Shown: positions 13,171 through 22,781 of the stretch, in pieces
Position numbering within the stretch: the stretch's first letter is position 1
How the letters are laid out: every line of letters starts with the position of its first letter
Assembly (NCBI GenBank): GCA_019843655.1
Contig: JACDQD010000006.1
Location: 23,764,246 to 23,828,245, forward strand
Direction: 5' to 3'
DNA length: 64,000 nt
Origin: Lethocerus indicus
Lineage: Eukaryota > Arthropoda > Insecta > Hemiptera > Belostomatidae
Program-made: the position numbers and the translations under genes
Notes under the pieces: generated by a model
What the model saw: the letters and a program-made list of their open reading frames with translations, nothing else
Told to the model about the DNA's origin: nothing
Database searches by the model: none

Positions 13171-13429
13171 TAATCGGGTGTGACATAATCGAAAGGGTGA
13201 ACGGGGAACAGCGACTGACGGACGGCTGTTGGACAGCAACCCTGGGCAACTGACAGTATAGCGCGAGGCGTGGGACAAAGGGTCGCGGACATGTCGCGGT
13301 CACGGCGGTTGAGAGCGCTCAAACCGCGCGAGAGAAATTAATAGGCAAAATTAAAGACCGGTATGGTGATACGTTTTATAAGGATGGGGAGCCGTTAACA
13401 GCAACGGCAGAGTCCGGCACACCATAGAC

Positions 13430-14100
13430 CTTGAGGGCACAAAACCGGTGTATGTTAAGCCGCGTAGATACCTACAGGCAATGAAAGAAATAATTAGCCA
13501 ACATATTAAAGAGATGATAGAACAGGGCATTATACGGCGATCAACGTCGTCATTCTGTAGCCCCCTGTGGGTAGTCCCCAAGAAAGTAGGGGCAGATGGA
13601 GTACAGAAATATAGAGTCGTAGTAGACTACAGGCAATTAAACAGTAGGACTAGGCTGGAAAGGTACCCACTGCCCCGCTTGGAAGAGATGTTAGATAGGA
13701 TGGCGGGTGCTCGAGTGTTCAGCACGCCGACCTGAAGTCCGGGTATCACCAGATACGTATGCATCCAGAAGACGTGGAGAAAACGGCCTCAGTTTCGAGC
13801 GTGGACATTACGAGTTCCTACGGATGCCATTCGGATTAAAAATGCCCCAGCGACCTTCCAACGGTTAATGGACGAATTTCGAAGGATTAGATGAGGGTGT
13901 GTCCAGATACATGGACGACATCGTGGTCTTCAGCAAGACGTTGAAAGACCACGAACGCCACCTCGGGAAGCCATTCGAGAGGATCAAAGAATTTGGTCTG
14001 AAGGTCGCAGCCGACAAGACAACGTTGGCAGTAGGTCAAATAAAGTCTGGGACACGAGATTACGGCCACGGGAGTGAGTCCGAATGCGGATAAGATCAGG
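13430..14100 (+). pseudogene. Retrotransposon reverse transcriptase remnant
   Basis: Frame 13448-13735 carries the first RT blocks: GIIRRSTSSFCSPLWVVPKK, then YRVVVDYRQLNSRT, then YPLPRLEEMLD. The frame breaks at 13728-13735, just after the ARVFST block, where a TGA interrupts. The next block (the KSGYHQ region) is in a shifted frame. The catalytic YMDD lies at 13908-13919 in a third frame, followed by DIVVFSKTLKDHERHL. The order and motif spelling are those of Ty3/Gypsy RT. At least three frame changes occur within about 650 bp. Confidence 0.92.
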
Positions 14101-14109
14101 GCAATAAGG

Positions 14110-14680
14110 GAAATGCCGGTACCCAAGAACGTTAAGGAGGTCCGGACGTTCTTGGGTATGGTCGGATATTATCGGCGGTTCATCGGTCGTTCGCCCACAT
14201 GACGGAGCCCTTGACGGCGATGCTGAAAAAGGGGAAGGAGTTCAGCATCACCGCAAGAGTCCTGGATGCGGTCGAACGATGTAAGGAGGCCCTTTGCTCT
14301 GCCCCCGTGTTGAAATTCCCCGACTTCGAACAGCAGTTCGTGATAACGACGGACGCAAGTCAAGAAGCGATAGGCGCGGTCCTCTCCCAACCGGAAGAGG
14401 ATGGCGACAGGCCTATCGCATTCGCGAGTCGGAAACTAACGGCCGCGGAAAGGAATTATAGCACGATAGAGCGCGAACTGCTGGGAGTCGTATGGGGAAT
14501 AGAACAATTCAGGCCGTACGACTTCGTGATATCGCACACCAAGGGTTCGACGGACCATAAGCCGTTAGTCTGGTTGACAAACTGAAGGAGACGTCTGCGC
14601 GTATCACGAAGTGGAAAGAGCGGCTAGCCGCGTACGACTTCGTGATATCGCACCAAGGGTTCGGAGAACGTGGTGGCAGA
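14110..14680 (+). pseudogene. Retrotransposon RT connection and RNase H remnant
   Basis: Frame 14199-14585 shows FVITTDASQEAIGAVLSQ, then FASRKLTAAERNYSTIEREL, the classical RNase H D-and-E segments found after RT in Gypsy elements. Just after FRPY the frame reads YDFVISHTKGS, a motif that belongs about 115 bp further on (14633-14663), where it recurs before the expected end of the domain. The expected sequence between FRPY and TDHKPLVWL is therefore replaced by a copy of downstream sequence. The frame then closes at 14583. Confidence 0.85.
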
Positions 14681-15249
14681 CTGTCTCTCCAGGAATGTCA
14701 ACGCCGGAGAAAACGGCGCGACGACCCAGAGGTGGCCGGAGAGGAAGATACCCCATTCGCCCTGAGATACCTGGAGAGACTGGGCGTTTAGCGATAGAGG
14801 TCTCAGGAACGACCGAAGAGAGACACCTGTCACCCCGGAAGAGCCAGAATCTGACCTTCCGTCAGGAGTGACTCGACTGTCGCAAATAATCAACGATAAG
14901 CGGATCAGTTGATCCTAGTGAGCGTACAGGATCGGAAATAACTACGGAGCGCGATCGGTATGCGCATACGCGGACAACGACAGTTCGCGTGGGGACAGAC
15001 GCGTCGACCGAACAGTTAGTAGAGATTTTACGACAGGTACTGGATCAGGACAGATCGTATCATGCGTATACCGATTCCCGAGAGCTGGAACAGAGGCTGA
15101 TTACAGCCTACCTAGCAGGGCAATAGGACGGACCGGCCAGCTAATAGTTTGCGACAGGATGGTGGAAACCATAAAATCGGAGCGCCAACGCCGAAATAGT
15201 TAATAGTTACCATACCGGTATCACTAACCACAGAGGGAGAAAGAAACGT

Positions 15250-16230
15250 TAGACCACCTGAAAGGGAATATTATTGGCCCAACATGCTGGGCACACCAGA
15301 GAAATTGTCGGCGAGTGCTCGGGTGTAACCAAGCAAAGTATGTTAGAGACCGCTAGCCCCGCGGATGGTTACACCGACCCCGACAGAGCCGGGTTTGAGA
15401 GTCCAGATAGACGTGTTCTTCTGGGAAAAGGAAAAGTACCTCACGACGATTGATGAGTACTCACGCCTAGCCTACGCCCGGCGAATTAGGAATAAAACAG
15501 CGAACGCAATTAGAACGGCATTATTGGAACGATTCGCGGCACAAGGCAAGCCCAATTTAATAATTATGGATAAAGGCCGCGAGTTCGACAACAAGCGTCT
15601 CGTGATACATTAAAAGAATTAGATATCGGCTGGCATTATACGACACCGCGACATCCGCAATCCCACGGGATGATCGAGCGTTTGCATGGGACCTCGCGGA
15701 GCATTTAAATTTGCTGAAAGCCGGAAAAGGTCTAACGGGGACGAACGCAATGGCTAGGCCGTCCTAGCCTACAACTATAGTGTACACTCCATGACGGGTC
15801 AGACCCCGCACGATTTAGCAAATCCCCTATCGGCACGGGCGGGCGTGTCGGACAGGATCGCAAAAAGCGAAAACAGAAATGACTGACAGACATAACGCGG
15901 AAATGGAGGGAATTTGCCTCGAAGGAATACGCGCGGGTGATGTGGTTTTCAGGGAAGAATCGCCTGCCGGCGCAGGAAGACGGATCCGCGGTATCTGGGC
16001 CGTATCGGGTCGTGCGGTTGTTGAACAGAAACCGGGTATGACTTGAGAGGGCCGACAACCTGGCAGGGCGACGCGAGACCGCCCACCTCAAGGAGCTGCG
16101 GACTCGCGGAAAGAAAAGAAAGTACGGTTCGCGGACGAAGTTCAAGTTCGGGAGACAGGCGGCGATCGAGTTCAGCGGCAATCCGGGGAGCGGAATAAGG
16201 GGAACAGTCCGCGGACGGATCTCGACCCGA
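15250..16230 (+). pseudogene. Retrotransposon integrase remnant
   Basis: A YYWPNM-like start near 15265 is followed by a damaged zinc-binding region. The core lies in frame 15365-15613: QIDVFFWEKEKYLTTIDEYS (first catalytic Asp near 15410) and LIIMDKGREFDN (second Asp near 15569). After a frame change, HGMIERLH gives the catalytic Glu at 15676-15678. These are the D,D35E-type residues of retroviral and Gypsy integrases, which insert the cDNA into host DNA. The region 15700-16230 fits a degraded C-terminal domain by position only. Confidence 0.85.
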
Positions 16231-16497
16231 TCGCCGGAAAAATTGTAAATTATTAGGACTCCCGGCAGGATAAGATTTAACTAAGTTTTTCATGTTATTT
16301 TATTGTTCTGTTTATTTTCCGTATGAGCATCGTTCCTGTCAAAGCGTGCAGAGGACCGGCGACAGGAACAGAAGAGGATGCAGGATTGTACAAGCCGAGG
16401 AGAAGTACAGAAGAAACCTGTTCCCGGACTTTTGCTAGTAGGGATTTGAAACCTGTAAATAGTCCTTAACAAAGGGGTTTGTCAAATCTGGGGGAGT
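16231..16497 (+). other. Untranslated 3' region of the element with polypurine tract
   Basis: No env-like or other long frame is visible. The segment ends with CTGGGGGAG (about 16488-16496), which fits a polypurine tract priming plus-strand synthesis directly ahead of the LTR. Confidence 0.5.
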
Positions 16498-16660
16498 AGT
16501 TATGGGGGGCCAGGAGCCCAAACGGCATTAAGAGATGTAACAACAACGTATAGATTTGGCAAAGCCCTTGTTAAGATGATCGTTATATATTGTAAACCGG
16601 GCAGAGGCCGGCAGTTGATAGTTAGTATTTGTGAGAGACTTCCTGTGCATTTTCTTGTAT
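16498..16660 (+). repeat. 3' LTR remnant, truncated at its 3' side
   Basis: It starts after the polypurine tract with TAGTTATGGGGGGCC. From 16577 it matches the start of the 5' LTR remnant, and it stops at CTTGTAT, against the host duplication. The remaining ~70 bp seen in the 5' LTR (CGCATTTATATC to the primer site) are absent. Combining both remnants suggests an intact LTR of roughly 230-240 bp. Confidence 0.7.
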
Positions 16661-16751
16661 AACGGAATTATGATACTGTAGGTTCGTACCTACAAAACAG
16701 GTATATTAAACTAGGAATTATGATACCTCCTAGAGATGGATTTATTTAGTT

Positions 16752-16817
<66 letters not shown>

Positions 16818-16882
16818 ACGCCGTTTTAAAACTAATAGTGATTTGGCCACCAATGGGTGATTTGCTTGGAATGTTGGAAAAA
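16661..16882. repeat. Right copy of ~200 bp flanking duplication
   Basis: Near-identical to 11116-11317, with a longer TA array (about 16755-16815) and one extra G at GCTTGGAATG. It is followed by unrelated host sequence (GCCATTACCTTAATG). See findings for what this implies. Confidence 0.9.
16755..16815. repeat. (TA)n microsatellite in right flanking duplication
   Basis: About 61 bp of alternating TA. A 74-residue frame crossing it (Tyr-Ile repeats) is an artefact of the array. Confidence 0.95.
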
Positions 16883-19800
16883 GCCATTACCTTAATGTCT
16901 CATTACTCAACACAATTCTTCAGAAAAGGGAAAAATTCACGAATGATTTATTTTAATTAAATCATTAAATACTTTAAACAAAACTATAAACCTATAAGTT
17001 AAATTAGATTAAACATCACCCAAGTTCCTTAATGTTAAAATTGCTCCCATCTTGTTATTTGAGCCTGGCTGGCAGTATCTCGTTGTGTCATCGCCAGTTA
17101 TGATGCCGCCGCCGCGCTTCGGGAAAGGGCAAAGTAAATGTCAAACCTTCCAGTTCGTTCGAAACGCTTAATGAATTTGATTGTACGAACTCAACCATCG
17201 GGAGGGATGGGGTGCCGGTTCTATTAAACCCAAATTTCGCTTTAACTGAAGGGCGTGCCAATATTCGCTCTAACCTGAAATTGCGTTCCGCCGACGTAAA
17301 TTCACGTTCCAATACTTAATAAGATTCGTTTCAATTCAAATCTGCAGCTGAAATAAAAATATGTCTCCACGCCGGAATCCGAAGCGAGGTCAGTCTGTTA
17401 TCACGCCATCAACTCAGAGACAATCCCTGCTGACCGACTTTTCTTTCAATTGAAAATTGTAATTATTTACTAGAGGAAATAATTCAATATAATGAATTTA
17501 TTACATACGACTTAACTACAAGAGGTTACGTACTTCATTAGAGCACATTTCCACTTAAAATTTCAGTTTTAACTAAAAAATATACATTAAATTTTTTAAA
17601 GTCGTAGTCAACGAATGAGGTTTTTGGAAAGCGTATTATTGCACCTGGCGCAAGTTGAAATGTGTGTTCACTAATCAGTTTTCATTTGGTGGAGGCCGAA
17701 ATTAAAAGGCCTGGCGTTTCGGTGAATTACGCGCTCAACGGGGAAATAAACATTAATTACCGCACTCGCTCCGTGGATTTTATGACGATAATATTAGGCC
17801 TAACGAAAGCAAGCGAGAAGTAAACGCCGGTGAGTATGCCAATTAAACGCCGCGGGGGTTAAAACTCATCCCCATCATCCGATGGTATTTTCTTCTATGT
17901 AGTGTGATGGATGAAACCCCGACCCCTCTTACTTTCACTCACTCTCCCCTCTGTCTTCTCAATCTGGTTGAGAGCGTAGTCGAGAGAATCAGAATCAAAA
18001 TTTATAAACGAGCGCTTCTGGCTCTCAAGACCCCCCCGCCCGGAAGAAAGCGCTTTCGAAATAGGTACAGTAAATCATCATTCAACGGTCCAATTTATAC
18101 ATTGCCGTGATAAGTCCCCGATTCCTGCTTTATACGACTGAAAAACTGGGCAGTTCCGACAATAATGGTCAATTGAAAAGGAAATTTTAGAGATCTTCAT
18201 ACACGTAACCTTAGCTTTCGGTTGACGGTGGGAAGCTCTTGCATATAACTGCGAGAATTGCGGTTAATACAACCCCTAATTCCTAGAGTAGTTAACCTCG
18301 TAAATAAACAGCACAAACGAGATGTTTTACCGGCAGCCGAATTTACTAACGGAAATCTACTGAAGGCGGCGGGACTTAAAACCGGTCCAGTGAAATCAGT
18401 GGGCATAGTTCATAATGTGGAGGTTAGTGTGGCCTGATTCACCCCGAAGTGTAATTAATTAAAAAATAAATAATAAATCAAGATAAAGAATATTACAAAT
18501 TTCGTCATACGTAAAGAATATTTCGTTACAATTCGTTCATTTATTTAAATATCCTAGATATGCAATTATACTAAGTGTTATCAAATAAATGAATTAAATC
18601 ACTGGTAAACCTTAAACGAAATTCATTCATTAGTATTATTAGTTGTCTCAATTTACACTGTGCAGAATAAATAAACCGTATAAATACGAAATATTGTAGT
18701 TATTGAGGGAAAGTCGGAATAGGAAATAACTTGGTCAACCACGGTTTTGTCGATTATGTTGCGGTTGTCTCTGAAATATGGGCGCCTGTTGTCGGACAGG
18801 GGATTAGTACAAAGCTTCACCATGGAATTAAATTATCTGTTAGGATAGAAAGGTCATTTGCGGGATAAATGTGATTTAAATCCTGTAATGATATTCTGAA
18901 AAAACATATTTGGATATTTAAAAACTAAGGATATGAGTACAGTGGTATGAGTGCATTTAAATTTAACATTAATAAAATTTACGCAGCGCTCAAGTGTAAT
19001 GTACTACTGCTAATCATTCTAATTAATTTTGATATCGACGAAATATCATTTATTATCACCGGGATAATTTTATTATTATTTTTTACCGTATTGTTATTCA
19101 GGCTCAAATGTACTCTCTAGCGTTGTAGAACGTTGATTAAGGGGATGAGAGTTGCCTCATTTTTCAAAGAGATCCTTTTATGATGCACGAAAGGAATTTT
19201 ATTTCAAAAGATCGTTATGTAAGGTAGAATAAACCTCGTTAAATTACGAGCTTCTAGCCCTAAAACATTTTGTGTTTAACTGTGGAACAACTTTTCCAGT
19301 TCATTAAACGCCCGAAGGAGCGGCCGAAGGAATAGCCTGGAGTCTATAAGTTCATTTTTCTTCCAGGAAGCTGATACGAATGAAGCACATCCCTGAAAAA
19401 AAAATAAATAGCAGATTATGCATTTTTAAATATGCTGGTTTTATGCATTTATTGGTTATTAAAATCGACATATTTATTCAATTTTTGATGAAACGGCATT
19501 CATTTATTCATAGGGTTATGAATCAATCATTCTTCCATGGAAATTGAAGCTATTCAGTGTTGGAATGAACCTATCGAGCAAAATATTTCACCAGTCGGCC
19601 TTTTTTTCAAATATATACGAACCAATGAAAATTCATATGATTGCGTAACATATTAAAAATTGTAAAATGCTCTGTTGAATATATTTGACTGCAATTGAAC
19701 TTTATAATATTATATTATAAATATAATATTATTTATATCATTTTACATTAAGCCATTAGCTATGACTTGGTAGATTATTGCTTGTACAATTATCTGTCTC

Positions 19801-20098
19801 GTTACACTCGGTCCTGGCCTAGGTCAATAGCACTAACATCGGTGCACATGTAAGGGAGCATTACCCCCCAATACAAAGGCAAAGGGATAGACGTAATAGA
19901 GAATATGGAAATATTTAAGAAAAAACAAAACAACATAGTAAATTCCTAGAGTTACTCCATATTCACCCCGATAATGGTACTCAATAACCTCCCCCCCCCC
20001 ATCCCGCACCCCACGGGCTTGTTTTCGATCCCGCTTTTCAAAAGGAATCAATCAGACAATCCTTAAAAGCGAGTTTATTGCTCCGAACATTGGGCAGA

Positions 20099-20151
<53 letters not shown>

Positions 20152-21727
20152 GAGACTAGGCCGATGGCAGTAGGTGGTTGGGGGGATTCAATAACAGGGT
20201 GAACTGGATGACGGCGCGATTTCGTTTGGCTCTCTGCGGGTATAAATTCCGTTTAACGGCGCTCTCGTCCTGCACTACCTATCGAGCCCCGGGGCTTCAT
20301 TGTTGGCCTATCCCGGCGGCCATCGCCCGCCACAACCGATATTGCTTTCTTTTATTGTCCCGTCCCGTACCCCCGGACGGCGCCTTATAAAAACCCGCCA
20401 TTCGAGATGGAATTGTTCCCCCTTTAAATTCTTCCGATCGGTTTCGGACAACGGCCATCAAAATCAAAAACTCCGCGGCAATACTGTCCCAACTAGATCG
20501 TCGGAAATTATTTGTTCCGCAGGACCGGTAGTGTTTATTCTGTTATAGTTATCGTGCCCGCCCTTGAAGCTCCCTTTACGCTGTTATTTTATATACAATC
20601 TTTATTGGGCCCTCTCGTATTCCTTGTCGATTGTGAGCTTTGTGGGGATATTATTTTGCTACGCTTAATACTGCATCGTCTCGTTTAGCTTAATCGAGTT
20701 ATATCCAGGCTCGGTAAGTGGTGGGGCTACCCGCCACCAAGAGGCCTCAAGAATCCTTTTAGGGTTTTGCTGAGCACGCTTCTCAGGGAAGGTAACCCCG
20801 AGGTATGTAACGTATGTCCCTTTATTCAATAAGGTGGGGTTGTTGTACTGTTCAGTCTCTGCTAAGTAAGGGTTGGCAGCTGCCGCTTTCATTTTTTAAG
20901 TTCATAAATTACCCTACATTAGTAGGGTAAACGTAAAAAAATGTAATTTAACTTAAACTAAAACATAATTATTTATATATAATATAAAACTTTATTTGGA
21001 TTGAAACCAAATGTATAAGGTTTTCCATGACATGCGTGATGGGTAATGAATGAAATCGGTTACTTCAGTTATATTATGTTTTTATATTCAAACGGAATAA
21101 TCATGAATTAAAGGGATGCCAAAATAAATGGCGATTACTGTTAGAACCAGATGATTAGAAAGGAATAGTGCTCTATAGTGCTTTATAGAAATGTCGCAAA
21201 GACTGTCGTAAATAAAATTTCTGAGTTTGCTGTAAGAGGGGGTATTTATGGCGATGTAACTTTCCGTATGACCAAATGAATTGGTCGTTGGTAAGCGTCG
21301 GCAAATAAACTGTGAGCCGGGGCTTCTGTTTACCCGTCGGCTTAAACCCTTCGATTGTCTGATTAATGGGTTTACTTTGCCAACCGGCCGATACCGATAA
21401 ATTTAATGTTCATGAAGCCATCGGTTCTGACATTCCATTGAATTCCTAATCGCCTCACCCAATTTCGATATTCGTGAACTATTTTATCAATTACGGACGA
21501 AATAGAAATTCCATTTTTAAATTAATTAAATAAAATAAAAATAATTAAACTAATTAGGATAGCGATTAGAGTAAATAATTCGACTGTTCACAATTGAAGA
21601 ACATTTGTGAACATTTGCAGTCGTAATATTTGTCATTTGGTGAGCAAGCTGGTCAGGATTACAGTGTTTTTTTATCATATCCAATATCATTTAGTTTTAC
21701 CTCTGAAAATTGATTGAAACCATATTT
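16883..21727. other. Non-coding stretch, no gene recognised
   Basis: Mostly AT-rich. It holds an AT palindrome near 19703-19735, a C run near 19991 and a GA array (20101-20150). GC-richer sequence at 20170-20560 has plus-strand frames without any recognisable domain. The minus-strand frame 20665-20892 (75 residues) is likewise unrecognised. Confidence 0.5.
20101..20150. repeat. (GA)n microsatellite
   Basis: About 50 bp of nearly pure GA repeats. Confidence 0.95.
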
Positions 21728-21809
21728 TGGTCTAGTTATTTGGTCCTGAGCTAGACCGGCTTCTGCAGCTCGCAGTCGTCATTGGCATACCGTCGGTAAT
21801 ATAGCGAAG
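21728..21809 (-). repeat. Copy 4 of dispersed hammerhead-like repeat
   Basis: The plus strand reads TATTTGGTCC, then GCTAGACCGGC, then AGCTCGCAGTCGTC, then CGTCGGTAATATAGCGAAG. The cleavage-site side (GCTAGACCGG) is intact, the GAAA element is lost (TTCTGC) and the CTGANGA side is altered. The tail TCGGTAATATAGCGAAG recurs in copies at 45589-45607 and 52399-52417, showing the family extends beyond the ribozyme-like core. Confidence 0.6.
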
Positions 21810-22586
21810 TACGAACGCACGTCGGCCGTTACGCTTTCCCCGATTCAATTCTCTTGTCACAAGGCTTAATAAACCGAGGGCGGCCGGGAGGCCCGATAGG
21901 AAATTGCGTATGCCGAGAATGCAATGCGGATCAATGATGCATGCAAGAGAAGGGAAAGGAAGGGTTGGGAAAGCCCGAAGGGAAAGGCCTCCTGGGGGCC
22001 TTAAGCTGTGTAACACCTCGCTGTCACCACCACCCATTACCGTACTTACGAGGCTACACCTTCGGAGTATACCTCCTACCCCCCGGCCTTCTTCACACAC
22101 AATCATTTCGCATTATCCAAGAAAGTTATGGCACATAAAATGTGGCCTTGAGGGGAAGTAACAACTTATAAGATTATCCACACAAGATAGCACTTTATTG
22201 GATGTTCAAATTCTTTCTTTCGTTTCTTTAACCACGGCATGCTATAATTCGTATGAATTCCAACAATACGAAATTCAGAAAATCGATACCAGCAGTCTTG
22301 CCATCAACAGTAACAGTGCAGTGACAGTTCATAGAATAATCCGATAAACTGATTATTTAGTAAATAATGGGATATAAAAAAATAAGTTTTTATTACTTCA
22401 TTAAGAAGGGAAGTTGTTGAAACACAACTGAGGCAAATATAGAGCGACATATTTTTTTTTATAAGAACACTGCATAAGGATATTAAGATCACTGCATTTT
22501 AATTGAGATACTAGAACACAGCAAAAATCATCATAAAGACGTTTACGAGTTTCGCGGCACTCTAAGCATAAACCTGTGCAGCGGAA

Positions 22587-22781
22587 ATTCCAGACCGGCA
22601 AGCGGTTCGTTTTCCCGGCAGAAAAAATTCCAGATCAAAGCAAGGCAACAGGTAGCTAGAGCAGACACTCTGACTATCCCACCAACAGTTAGAACAGCAC
22701 GCAACTTCGTTCATCTTAGAAGCAACCAAGGCGACGAGTAGATAGAACATTAGAACTCCAGAACAGCAAGCAGTTCGTTTA
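22587..22781. repeat. Imperfect direct repeat pair
   Basis: ATTCCAGACCGGCAAGCGG then TTCGTTTT (22587-22613) recurs as ACTCCAGAACAGCAAGCAG then TTCGTTTA (22754-22781). A third weak relative starts with ATTCCAGATCAAAGCAAG near 22627. It could be a decayed tandem array. Confidence 0.5.

Larger units (their letters stand above)
11318..16660 (+). mobile_element. Degenerate Ty3/Gypsy LTR retrotransposon
   Basis: In order on the plus strand: a 5' LTR remnant, a primer-binding site, gag, aspartic protease, reverse transcriptase with YMDD, RNase H, integrase with recognisable D, D and E residues, a G-rich polypurine tract and a 3' LTR remnant. RT before integrase places it in Ty3/Gypsy, not Copia. 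The internal sequence is richer in G and C than the host. The reading frame changes many times (recognisable blocks fall in all three plus-strand frames), so this copy cannot encode its proteins. I saw no env-like frame between integrase and the 3' LTR. The 5' LTR lacks its start and the 3' LTR lacks its end, which is unusual. Confidence 0.93.

Noticed and set aside
12203..13322. Several 80-147-residue minus-strand frames
   Set aside because: Antisense shadows of the GC-rich gag and protease region of the retrotransposon.
16231..16497. Possible env gene between integrase and 3' LTR
   Set aside because: The gap is under 300 bp and holds no long frame, signal peptide or membrane segment.
16736..16960. 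74-residue frame with Tyr-Ile repeats
   Set aside because: Produced by the TA microsatellite in the flanking duplication.
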